Shown: positions 45,967 to 53,700 of the stretch, piece by piece
How positions within the stretch are numbered: position 1 is the first letter of the stretch
Layout: each line of letters opens with the position of its first letter
NCBI RefSeq assembly: GCF_030818955.1
Contig: NZ_JAUTBF010000001.1
Coordinates: 1,178,001-1,242,000, forward strand
From: Microbacterium trichothecenolyticum
GTDB lineage: Bacteria; Actinomycetota; Actinomycetes; Actinomycetales; Microbacteriaceae
Length of the DNA: 64,000 nucleotides
Reading direction: 5' to 3'
Position numbers and translations under genes: made by a program
The notes under the pieces: model-generated
Databases searched by the model: none
Seen by the model: the letters and a program-made list of their open reading frames with translations, nothing else
What the model was told of the DNA's origin: nothing

Positions 45967-46856
45967 GGTATCGCGTTCGACACCGCACCGACTACGGCTA
46001 CGACGCCGACGTGAGCGGCAGCTACGGCCTCGCGCACCTGACTCCGCGCGCGCTGGCGACGCAGCGCACCGCCGACCACCACGTCGACATCGATCCCGCA
46101 CCGTCGCACGCGAGCCGCCACGTCGACGGGTACGGCAACACCGCGACGTACTTCCACGTCACCGAGCCCCACCAGCGGCTCACGATCGACGCGTGCACCG
46201 ACGTCGAGGTGGTGCCCCCGAGCTACGGCGAGGCGGCACTCGCGCAGCCGTGGGAACGCGCGCGCCCGCTCGTGCACCCCGAGACGCCGGGCGCGTGGGC
46301 GGCGGCCGACTTCGCACTTGCCTCCCCCAAGGTGCTGCAGGTTCCCGAGGCGACGGCGTACGCCGCGGCATCCCTTCTCCCGGGGCGGCCGATCGGCGAG
46401 GCGGTGACCGATCTGATGCACCGCATCAAGACCGATTTCGACTACGACTCCACCGCCACGACGGTCACCAGCACCGTGCCCGACGTGCTGCGCACGCGCG
46501 CGGGAGTGTGTCAGGACTTCGCGCACCTGGCGCTTTCGTGCCTGCGCGGCCACGGCATCGCGGCCCGGTACGTCAGCGGATACCTCGCGACGCAGCCGCC
46601 GCCCGGCAAGGAACGCATCGTGGGCGCCGATGCCTCGCACGCGTGGGTCGCCGTGTGGTTGCCGGGCGACGACCAGTGGCTCGCCTTCGACCCCACCAAC
46701 GACCAGTGGATCGCCGACCGCCACGTGACGGTGGCGTGGGGACGCGACTACGGCGACGTCACACCGGTCAAGGGCGTGATCTACACCGAGGCGAAGCGTT
46801 CGACGCTGCGGGTGTCGGTCGACGTCGCGCCGCTCGAGGAGTACGCCACCCGCTGA
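45963..46856 (+). CDS. Transglutaminase-like cysteine peptidase
   Basis: 297 residues of the bacterial transglutaminase family (N-terminal beta region, then core). The catalytic Cys lies in RAGVCQDFAHLAL, the His in ASHAWVAVWLP and the Asp in FDPTNDQW. No signal peptide, so cytoplasmic. The ATGA overlap with the ATP-grasp/alpha-E gene links their products. In the predicted system this could be the protease or amide-exchange partner of the ligases. Confidence 0.92.
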   Translation: MRYRVRHRTDYGYDADVSGSYGLAHLTPRALATQRTADHHVDIDPAPSHASRHVDGYGNTATYFHVTEPHQRLTIDACTDVEVVPPSYGEAALAQPWERARPLVHPETPGAWAAADFALASPKVLQVPEATAYAAASLLPGRPIGEAVTDLMHRIKTDFDYDSTATTVTSTVPDVLRTRAGVCQDFAHLALSCLRGHGIAARYVSGYLATQPPPGKERIVGADASHAWVAVWLPGDDQWLAFDPTNDQWIADRHVTVAWGRDYGDVTPVKGVIYTEAKRSTLRVSVDVAPLEEYATR

Positions 46857-46924
46857 ACCGAAGGGGTTCGTGGCGCGAGCGCAAGCCCGGGCTCTCGTGC
46901 TCACGTCTCTGTCAGGCTCGTCGC

Positions 46925-47911
46925 GTGAAAGCTTTCCGATGCCGCGTGTGCGGCAACGCCCTGTACTTCGAGAACTCCGTCTGCGTCTCGTGCGGCACCG
47001 CCCTCGGCTTCTCGCGCGGTGAGGCGGACATCGTGCCGGTGGACGCCGCCGGCCGCTACGTCGATTCCGCGGGTCTGATCTGGCACGTGTGCCGCAACCT
47101 CGGACTGTCGGGGTGCACGTGGCTCGCGGCGCTCGAGGGCGGGCAGTGCTCGTCGTGCGAGCTCACGCGCGTGCGCCCGAACGACGCCGACGTCGAGGGG
47201 CTGTCGCAGTACCCGGTCGCCGAGCGCGCCAAGAGATGGCTGCTCGTCGAGCTCGACCGCCTCGGGTTCACGGTGGTGGGCAAGGCCGAGGACCCCGACC
47301 GGGGGCTGTGCTTCGACCTGCTGTCGAGCGTGGCGCACAACGTCGTGATCGGTCACGATGCGGGCGTCATCACGATCGATCTGGCCGAGAGCGACGACGC
47401 CCACCGCACGAAGGTGCAGGAGCAGCTGGGCGAGCCGTACCGCACGATGCTCGGTCACTTCCGCCACGAGGTCGGCCACTACTTCGAGTGGGTGCTCGTG
47501 GAGGGAACCGATCGCATCGCCGAGGCGCGGGAGCTCTTCGGCGACGAGAGCACCGACTATCAGGCCGAGATCGACCGCCATTACTCCGAGGGCCCGCCCG
47601 CGGGGTGGCAGCAGCGCTACATCTCCACGTACGCCACGATGCATCCGTACGAGGACTTCGCCGAGACGTGGGCGCACTTCCTGCACATCACCGACACGAT
47701 CGAGACGGCCGCGGAGTACGGGCTGACCACCGTCGCCGGAATCGACGCGTTCTCCCGTTTCCGCGACCTCGTCACGGGAGTCTGGATGCCGCTGTCGGTC
47801 GCGCTCAACATGATCAACCGGTCGATGGGGAAGAACGATCTGTACCCTTTCGTGCTGCCCGAGCCGGTCTTGGACAAGCTGGAGTTCGTCGCATCCCTGC
47901 GATCGGCGTAG
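46925..47911 (+). CDS. Putative zinc-binding metallopeptidase (zinc ribbon plus HExxH)
   Basis: 328 residues. The N-terminus is a zinc ribbon with two CxxC pairs (CRVCGNALYFENSVCVSCG), then a second Cys group CSSC. The catalytic motif HEVGHYFEW lies near residue 182, and a downstream acidic segment EDFAETWAHF probably supplies the third ligand. No signal peptide. It starts at GTG 46925; CAGGCT lies 6 nt upstream, so it may be leaderless. It follows the ligase/transglutaminase operon after 68 bp and may be its processing peptidase, but that is inference. Confidence 0.87.
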   Translation: MKAFRCRVCGNALYFENSVCVSCGTALGFSRGEADIVPVDAAGRYVDSAGLIWHVCRNLGLSGCTWLAALEGGQCSSCELTRVRPNDADVEGLSQYPVAERAKRWLLVELDRLGFTVVGKAEDPDRGLCFDLLSSVAHNVVIGHDAGVITIDLAESDDAHRTKVQEQLGEPYRTMLGHFRHEVGHYFEWVLVEGTDRIAEARELFGDESTDYQAEIDRHYSEGPPAGWQQRYISTYATMHPYEDFAETWAHFLHITDTIETAAEYGLTTVAGIDAFSRFRDLVTGVWMPLSVALNMINRSMGKNDLYPFVLPEPVLDKLEFVASLRSA

Positions 47912-47940
47912 CGGGGTCGGCACGCGGGGCGGTGCGGGCG

Positions 47941-47946
47941 TAACGT
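47941..47946 (+). promoter_or_regulatory. Putative -10 for a leaderless thioesterase transcript
   Basis: TAACGT ends 7 nt before GTG 47954, with no ribosome binding site. Same geometry as at jetA. Confidence 0.4.
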
Positions 47947-47953
47947 GGTCGGG

Positions 47954-48412
47954 GTGACGGCGACCCAGTGGCATCCCTCCGAAGACGGCATCAACTTCCA
48001 CACCCGCAAGTGGGTGAAACCCGAAGACCTCAACGCCAATGGCACGCTGTTCGGTGGGAGCCTGCTGCGCTGGATCGACGAGGAAGCGGCGATCTACGCG
48101 ATCATCCAGCTGGGCAACTACCGCGTGGTCACCAAGCTCATCTCGGAGATCAACTTCGAGGCGTCGGCCGTGCAGGGCGACCTCGTCGAGATGGGCCTGA
48201 CGGCGACGCACTTCGGCCGTACGTCGCTGACGATGCGCGCCGTCGTGCGCAACATGATCACGCGCAAGCGCATCCTGACGATCGAGCGGATCGTCTTCGT
48301 GAGCGTCGACGAAGACGGCCACCCCACCCCGCACGGCTACACCGACATCACGTACAACCGCGACCGGATGCCGCGCGAGCACTCCGCGACGGGCAGTATC
48401 CGCATCGGCTGA
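47954..48412 (+). CDS. Acyl-CoA thioesterase, hotdog fold
   Basis: 152 residues. It has the hotdog pattern of cytosolic acyl-CoA hydrolases: LNANGTLFGGSLLRWIDEEAA, with the Asp of the active helix, then a beta sheet with SEINFEASAVQGD. It hydrolyses acyl-CoA esters; the chain length is unknown. Start at GTG 47954, judged by the family N-terminus and the -10-like element. Confidence 0.88.
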   Translation: MTATQWHPSEDGINFHTRKWVKPEDLNANGTLFGGSLLRWIDEEAAIYAIIQLGNYRVVTKLISEINFEASAVQGDLVEMGLTATHFGRTSLTMRAVVRNMITRKRILTIERIVFVSVDEDGHPTPHGYTDITYNRDRMPREHSATGSIRIG

Positions 48413-48421
48413 GGCGAGGCC

Positions 48422-48697
48422 TCACTCGCGCTGCAGGCGCTCCACGACCGCTCGCACGCGCGCGAGCACGACGGCCTCGCTGACGCCGGCGGCAGCCGCC
48501 AGCTCGAGGGCCAGCAGGCGCGAGAGCGTGGCCAGACCGATCACGAGGTCGGCGGGATCGGCCTCCGCCCGCAGCGCACGCGAGAGCGCCTCTTCGGGAT
48601 CGTGCTCGGCGTCGCCCCACGCCTCCACGACGCGCAGGCCCGCGTGGATCGATCGGTACTGCGCGTCGGACACCCACGTCGACTCCGTGGTGCTCAT
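48422..48697 (-). CDS. Small hypothetical protein downstream of fda
   Basis: 91 residues, not recognised. Mainly helical: SDAQYRSIHAGLRVVEAWGD, then LVIGLATLSRLLALEL. No signal or membrane segment. It begins 7 bp after the fda stop in the same direction, so it is likely co-transcribed. ATG 48703 is an alternative start. Confidence 0.6.
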   Translation of the reverse strand: MSTTESTWVSDAQYRSIHAGLRVVEAWGDAEHDPEEALSRALRAEADPADLVIGLATLSRLLALELAAAAGVSEAVVLARVRAVVERLQRE

Positions 48698-48704
48698 GGG
48701 CATC

Positions 48705-49595
48705 TCACGCGATCGAGGCCCGGTAGATGCCCTCGATCGTGGCATCCAGGGTGCGGTCGAACTGCTCCGGCGTCTGGTCGACGGTGAGTCCGTCGAGCAG
48801 TGCACGACTGAAGCTCGCGATCAGCCCCGGGTTGCGTGCGAGGCGTTCGTTGGCGTCGTCGCGCTCGTATCCGCCCGAGAGGGCGACCACGCGCGCCACG
48901 CGCGGGTGGGCGATGAGGTCGGCGTAGAAGTCGTCGACGGTCGGGATCGTCACCTTGACCGCGACGGTCGCGTCGACCGGCAGCGCGTCGAGGTGCGCGA
49001 GCAGAGCGGTCTTCAGCAGCGTCTCGGCCTCGGCCTTGTCGGCGGCGTGGATGTCGACCTCGGGTTCGAGGATGGGCACGAGACCCGCGGCGATCACGCG
49101 CCGGCCCACCTCGATCTGCTGGGCGACGACGGCCTCGATCCCCTCGGCATCCGCCCGCAGGATGAGCGAGCGCTCCTTCGTGCCGAAGATCCCCGCCGAT
49201 GCCGCGCGCGCGAGGAGCGCGTCGAGGTCGGGGATCTCGCGCATCAGCTGCACGCCCTGCGCCTCGGGCGAGAGCCCGCGGTCGATCTTGAGCAGGGGGA
49301 CGATGCCTTTCTCGTGCCAGAGGTAGTGCGCGGCCGGCCGCCCCTCGATGTCGCGATCGAGGGTGCCCTCGAAGAGGATCGCACCGAGCACGCGGTCGCT
49401 GGTGAAGACGGGGCTGGTCACCACGCGCGAGCGCGCCGCGTGGATGAGGGCGAACATCTCGTCGTCGCCGTCGTAGCGGTCGGAGTCGATGCCGTACAGT
49501 GCGAGCGCCTTCGGCGTGCTGCCGCCGGACTGGTCGAGAGCGGCGATGAAGCCGCGTCCGGTGGTGAAGCGGGCGAGCTGGGCGGCATCCGGCAT
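48705..49595 (-). CDS. fda: Fructose-bisphosphate aldolase, class I
   Basis: 296 residues, the same size as the class I aldolases of staphylococci. Motifs: GFIAALDQSGGS near the N-terminus, ILEPEVDIHA, and AVKVTIP with the Lys expected to form the Schiff base. Cleaves fructose-1,6-bisphosphate without a metal, unlike the zinc-dependent class II enzyme usual in actinobacteria. The ATG at 49595 has CCAGGAG upstream. It is divergent from a CobW-type GTPase gene, and a Zur-like palindrome lies 27 bp before its start, which suggests induction when zinc is short. Confidence 0.92.
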   Translation of the reverse strand: MPDAAQLARFTTGRGFIAALDQSGGSTPKALALYGIDSDRYDGDDEMFALIHAARSRVVTSPVFTSDRVLGAILFEGTLDRDIEGRPAAHYLWHEKGIVPLLKIDRGLSPEAQGVQLMREIPDLDALLARAASAGIFGTKERSLILRADAEGIEAVVAQQIEVGRRVIAAGLVPILEPEVDIHAADKAEAETLLKTALLAHLDALPVDATVAVKVTIPTVDDFYADLIAHPRVARVVALSGGYERDDANERLARNPGLIASFSRALLDGLTVDQTPEQFDRTLDATIEGIYRASIA

Positions 49596-49621
49596 GAGGA
49601 CTCCTGGAAGAATGGGATTAT

Positions 49622-49636
49622 TGAGAACGATTCTCA
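49622..49636. promoter_or_regulatory. Zur-like operator between fda and the CobW gene
   Basis: TGAGAACGATTCTCA is a 7-1-7 palindrome with one mismatch and fits the actinobacterial Zur box (TGAAAATnATTTTCA type). It lies 27 bp upstream of fda and 33 bp upstream of the CobW GTPase gene, a position that can repress both. A Fur-type regulator could bind similar sites, so the metal is inferred from the CobW neighbour. Confidence 0.65.
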
Positions 49637-49668
49637 TCAACACCGTAGCGGAGGGAGCGAGAGTCCGC

Positions 49669-50688
49669 GTGTCACCCTCTGAGCGCGTCCCCGTCATCGC
49701 CGTCACCGGCTTTCTCGGAGCCGGCAAGACCTCGCTGCTGAACCACCTGCTGCGCGCGCCCGGCGCCCGCATCGGCGTCGTCGTCAACGACTTCGGCGCG
49801 CTCAACGTCGACGCCGCCCTCGTGTCGGGACAGATCGACGAGGCGGCGGGCATCTCGGGCGGCTGCCTGTGCTGCCTCCCCGACGCCGGCGGCCTCGACG
49901 ACGCTCTCGAGAAGCTGTCGCACCCGCGCCTGCGTCTGGATGCGATCGTCGTCGAAGCCAGCGGAGCCGCCGATCCGCCGGCCCTGGCCCGGCTGATCCG
50001 CTTCAGCGGCGTCGAACGCGTACGCCCCGGCGGCGTCGTCGAGGTGATCGACGCGGTCGAGCACTTCCGCACCGTCGACGCCTGGCCCGAACCGCCGCTG
50101 CGCTACGCGGCGGCGACCCTCGTCGTGATCGGCAAGGTCGACCTGCTGCCCCCGGGCGAACGCGCGACGACGCTCTCACGGATCACCCAGCGCGTACACG
50201 CGCGCAATCCGCACGTCGAGGTGGTGGTCGCCGAGGCGGGCCGGATCGATCCGGCGCTGGTCTTCGACGTCGCCCAACGCGACGAGCCGCCCGATGAGCT
50301 TCCGCTGGCCGCATTGATGCGCGACGAACCGCACGGCGGACACGAGCACGCCCGCGCCGCAACGGTCGTCCTCGATGCGCCCGTGGCACCGGGAGCACTG
50401 CTCGATCTGCTCGAGACCCCGCCCCGGGGCTGCTACCGCCTCAAGGGGCGCGTGCGCATCCGTGGACCGCGCGGCGAACGCGGATACCTCGTCAACGTGG
50501 TCGGACGCATGATCCACGTCACCCCGCTGCCCGATCCCCCGCCCACGGGCGAACTCGTCGCGATCGGCCTGCGCCTCGACGCGGTCGCGGCCGACCGTGC
50601 TCTTCGCACGGTCGCCGCGGCACCCGCGGACCGGCCGGATGCCGCGGGGCTTCGCCGGCTCGACCGGTATCGCCGTCTCAGCGCGTGA
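49669..50688 (+). CDS. CobW/COG0523-type GTP-binding metal chaperone
   Basis: 339 residues. P-loop GFLGAGKTSLL, the metal-binding GGCLCCL (CxCC) near residue 67, and a switch/NKxD-like region GKVDLLPPGE. A C-terminal CobW_C domain carries a His segment (HGGHEHA). These GTPases deliver metal, mostly zinc, to client proteins. The start is GTG 49669 with GGAGGGAG upstream. The Zur-like box in front of it supports a role in zinc limitation. Confidence 0.88.
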   Translation: MSPSERVPVIAVTGFLGAGKTSLLNHLLRAPGARIGVVVNDFGALNVDAALVSGQIDEAAGISGGCLCCLPDAGGLDDALEKLSHPRLRLDAIVVEASGAADPPALARLIRFSGVERVRPGGVVEVIDAVEHFRTVDAWPEPPLRYAAATLVVIGKVDLLPPGERATTLSRITQRVHARNPHVEVVVAEAGRIDPALVFDVAQRDEPPDELPLAALMRDEPHGGHEHARAATVVLDAPVAPGALLDLLETPPRGCYRLKGRVRIRGPRGERGYLVNVVGRMIHVTPLPDPPPTGELVAIGLRLDAVAADRALRTVAAAPADRPDAAGLRRLDRYRRLSA

Positions 50689-50780
50689 GCGTGGGCCGCG
50701 CGCGCCACCACGCGGACCGGCCGGGCGTACCGACGATTCAGCAGAAACATGGCGAACGACGATGTCGCCGCCGGAGTGCC

Positions 50781-50800
50781 TGCCGTAACATGCGGTAACA
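50781..50800 (+). promoter_or_regulatory. Tandem 10-bp direct repeat upstream of the Met/Cys-rich gene
   Basis: TGCCGTAACA and TGCGGTAACA sit back to back, one helical turn apart, 38 bp before the Met/Cys-rich protein gene. The position fits an operator or promoter element. No known copper box (CsoR or CueR type) was recognised. Confidence 0.35.
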
Positions 50801-50837
50801 CAGGCCAGTTCCTTCCACGAGAACACGGGAGACCGAG

Positions 50838-51248
50838 ATGGACACGATGGAAATGATGAAGTCGATGCCCATGGACATGCCGGCGGGCATGACCATGGAT
50901 ATGGATGCCATGCAGGAGTGCATGCAGGCCATGAACGCCTGCGCGATGGCCGCGTCGATGTGCGCCGGCAGTGACATGATGACCGGTGCCGAGATGGCCA
51001 GATGCTGCGCCATGTGCTCGAACATGTCCGAGATGGCGCTCGCCACGATGCACATGATGATGCGCCCCGCCGGCATGGACATGGACGTGATGAAGGCCAT
51101 GATGATGGCCTGCATGACCATGGGCAAGGCCTGCGCCGCCGAGTGCCGGATGCACGCCGAGATGGATGCCATGTGTCGCTACTGCGCCATGGCGTGCGAC
51201 GACATGGTCATGAAGTGCGAGGCCATGATGGCCTCGATGGCCGCCTGA
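50838..51248 (+). CDS. Met/Cys-rich four-helix copper-storage-like protein
   Basis: 136 residues with 42 Met and 13 Cys, so about 40 percent are sulfur residues. Cys fall mostly in CxxxC-like spacing (CCAMC, CRYCAMAC) on amphipathic helices, as in the DUF326/Csp four-helix copper storage proteins, which hold many Cu(I) ions in the helix bundle. No Tat or Sec signal, so a cytosolic Csp3-type protein is most likely. GGGAG lies 6 nt before the ATG. The Met content is far above the usual Csp and is the odd point. The CobW gene upstream is separated by about 150 bp. Confidence 0.75.
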   Translation: MDTMEMMKSMPMDMPAGMTMDMDAMQECMQAMNACAMAASMCAGSDMMTGAEMARCCAMCSNMSEMALATMHMMMRPAGMDMDVMKAMMMACMTMGKACAAECRMHAEMDAMCRYCAMACDDMVMKCEAMMASMAA

Positions 51249-51333
51249 GCGACGATTCCCTCAGCGGGCCCGCCGGCGCGTTCCAGCGGGCCCGCTGCGC
51301 GTTCGGCGCGGTCTCACGCGCAGCGGCGGCGCG

Positions 51334-51591
51334 TCAGCGGGTCTGCGCGGTCGTGGTGATGCGGTGAGCGCTCAGCAGTTCTGCGACCGGGTGGTAGGCC
51401 ACCGGTTCGTGCGGGGCGATCTCGACCGGCGGACCCACCACTCGCAGGCGCAGGGTGGTGCCGGCCAGCAGCGCGATGGTGACCTCGGCGCCGGACGCCT
51501 CGGTCACGATGCCGTCCCACCACGCGGACGGGTTGGCAGCGGCCATGGCGCGCTGGATCGGGTGGACTGTCGACGAGATCGTGCGGGACAT
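51334..51591 (-). CDS. Small hypothetical protein
   Basis: 85 residues, not recognised. It starts at ATG 51591 with AGGTG 9 nt upstream. One short segment AEVTIALLAGTTLRLRVVGPP suggests a small beta domain; no signal or membrane helix. G/C-rich codons support a real gene. Confidence 0.55.
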   Translation of the reverse strand: MSRTISSTVHPIQRAMAAANPSAWWDGIVTEASGAEVTIALLAGTTLRLRVVGPPVEIAPHEPVAYHPVAELLSAHRITTTAQTR

Positions 51592-51818
51592 GGCTTCACC
51601 TGCCTTCGTGAGTGGGTGAGACGAAAGTACGTCACGACCGAGTTCCTGCGAAGCGCGGATGACGCACGGCGTAATGCGCGTGCGGGGCCCGAGGTGCGTC
51701 GCATGCTGGCGCCGCACCGCGCCGGCGTCAAGGCCCGATCGGGGGCGCGGCATCCGGTCCTACCGTGACCGCCCGTCCGGCGACACCGCCGGGCGCTCGC
51801 GCTCACGAAAGGATCGAC

Positions 51819-52013
51819 ATGGCCGACACCCCCACGCCCATCGAATTGCAGAAATACCTGGGCGGGGTCGACTATCCCGCCACGAAGGACGACCTCGTGC
51901 GCGTCGCCCGTCGAAACGGCGCACCCGACGACCTGGTCTCGGCACTCGAGAACGCCGAGCGCGATTCGTTCGACGGACCCACCGCCGTCAGCAGCGCCGT
52001 CGCGGGCGACTGA
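51819..52013 (+). CDS. DUF2795 domain protein
   Basis: 64 residues: IELQKYLGGVDYPATKDDLV and the ending DSFDGPTAVSSAV are typical of DUF2795, a small helical family of actinobacteria of unknown function. GAAAGGA precedes the ATG at 51819. Its stop lies 2 bp before the GT2 gene start. Confidence 0.88.
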   Translation: MADTPTPIELQKYLGGVDYPATKDDLVRVARRNGAPDDLVSALENAERDSFDGPTAVSSAVAGD

Positions 52014-52015
52014 CG

Positions 52016-52869
52016 GTGGGTGACCGGCGGGGCTCCGACGAATGGGGCGCCGCCGGTTCCGTCGCGCCCGCGGCCGTCGACGTGCTCATCGCGACCGCGG
52101 GCCGGGTGGCGGAACTGGCGGTGACGCTGGCCGGGCTCGCCGCGCAGGACGCACCGCCGTTCCGCGTGATCGTGAGCGATCAATCCGCTGACGGCGCATC
52201 GGCGGCTCCCGCGGTGCAGGCGATGGTGCGGGTGCTGCGTGCGCAGGGTCGTGAGGTACGGATGCTCCGGCATCTCCCCCGGCGCGGTCTCGCCGAGCAC
52301 CGGCAGTTCCTGCTGGACGAGTCCGCGGCCGAGGCCGTGCTGTACCTCGACGACGACGTGTGGCTGGAGCCGGGCGCCCTCGCCCGCGTGAGCGATGCGC
52401 TCGACACGCTGGGGTGCGGCTTCGTGGGCATGGCGGTGCAGGGCCTGTCGTTCCTCGACGACGACAGGCCCGCACAACGCGCCCGCTTCGAGCCGTGGCA
52501 GGGACCCGTCGTCCCCGAGCGGGTGCGCCGCGGAACGCCCGGGTTCGATCGCTGGCCGCTGCACAACGCCGCCAACCTCGTGCACCTCGCCCGCGACACG
52601 CCGATCCCGCCGCGCGGGTGGCTGGCGTACAAGGTGGCGTGGATCGGGGCGTGCGTGCTGTACCGCCGTGCCGCGCTGTGGATGTCGGCGGGTTCGGGTT
52701 CTGGGAGGCGCTTGCACCCGACCACGCGGGCGAGGACGTCGTCGCGCAGTGGCGCGTGATGGAGCGGTTCGGCGGTGCCGGCGTCCTGCCCAGCGGGGCG
52801 GTGCATCTGGAGGCACCCACGACGATCACGCGCCGCGACGTCGAGGCGTTCGACGTGGTGGAGGGCTGA
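52016..52869 (+). pseudogene. Family 2 glycosyltransferase with single-base frameshift
   Basis: GT2-type domain: VDVLIATAGRVAELAVTLAG, then the metal-binding DDDVW region (YLDDDVWLEPGAL). The frame breaks at GCGCTGTGG near 52675-52677. Up to there the protein reads GACVLYRRAAL and afterwards the expected continuation VDVGGFGFWEALAPDHAGED is one base out of frame. Total length is 3n+2, so one base is missing. Could be a sequencing error. The GTG start at 52016 lacks a clear ribosome binding site. The role would be sugar transfer. Confidence 0.75.
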
Positions 52870-52962
52870 GCACCTCGGCATCCGAGGGCCCATCGTCGGG
52901 GCAAACACCCCCGCTGCACAACCCCCGCGACGGAACTGCTTGTTCTCCGTGAGCATCCGGCC

Positions 52963-53691
52963 ATGATCCGATCCGCATCCTCACAGGAACTCGCCCAGCG
53001 GTTGACGCTCGACAATCTCGCGCTCGCACGCTCGGTGGCGCGACGGTTCTTCTCGCGCGCCACCGCTCGCGACGACGACCTCGTGCAGGTGGCGTACATC
53101 GGCTTGTGGAACGCCGCGCGACGCTTCGACCCCGAGCGCGGTGCAAGTTTCGCGGCCTTCGCCGTGCCCACGATCTCGGGCGAGATCAAACGCCATCTGC
53201 GCGATCACGGCTGGTTCGTGCGCCCACCGCGCACGGTGCAGGATCTGCGGTCGCGCATCGGCGAGGCGTCACCGCGTCTCGCGCAGCGGCTGGGGCGCCG
53301 CCCGTCGGTCGCGGAGCTGACCGCCGATCTCGGCTCCCGCGACGAGCTGGTGCGCGAGGCCATCGACAGTCGGCATTCGCTGCGGCCGGCATCTCTCGAT
53401 GTGAGCGTGGGAGTCGAGGGCGAGTCGACCCTGGCCGACGTGCTCTCCGACGGGGGCAGCGAGCTCGAACGCGTCGAGCTGTCGGCGGTGCTGTGGGCGG
53501 CGCAACGCGCCCTCACCCCGCGGGAGCGACGCGTGGTGCACCTGCGGTTCTTCGAGGACCGCACACAGCAGGACATCGCCGACGAGCTCGGCGTCACCCA
53601 GATGCAGGTCTCGCGCATTCTGACGAAGTCTCTCGGCATCCTTCGCGAGAGCATCGTCCACGGTTCGCGCCCCCTGCCCGCGGCGAGCTGA
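52963..53691 (+). CDS. RNA polymerase sigma factor, SigB/SigF type
   Basis: 242 residues, sigma-70 group 3. Region 2 contains DDLVQVAYIGLWNAARRFDPERGASF and then FAAFAVPTISGEIKRHLRD. Regions 3 and 4 follow, with the C-terminal HTH LTPRERRVVHLRFFEDRTQQDIADELGVTQMQVSRIL. It is the stress-type sigma. No anti-sigma (RsbW) or anti-anti-sigma gene is next to it, which is unusual. It lies beside the glycan cluster, and a GTTT-N15-GGGGAA candidate promoter precedes gmhB. Confidence 0.93.
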   Translation: MIRSASSQELAQRLTLDNLALARSVARRFFSRATARDDDLVQVAYIGLWNAARRFDPERGASFAAFAVPTISGEIKRHLRDHGWFVRPPRTVQDLRSRIGEASPRLAQRLGRRPSVAELTADLGSRDELVREAIDSRHSLRPASLDVSVGVEGESTLADVLSDGGSELERVELSAVLWAAQRALTPRERRVVHLRFFEDRTQQDIADELGVTQMQVSRILTKSLGILRESIVHGSRPLPAAS

Positions 53692-53700
53692 GCGGCGGCT

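Noticed and set aside
50738..51172. Met-rich open frame on the minus strand opposite the copper-storage-like gene
   Set aside because: ATG is mirrored as CAT, so a Met-rich gene gives an Ile/Met/His-rich antisense frame. No ribosome binding site, and the plus frame has the Cys spacing.
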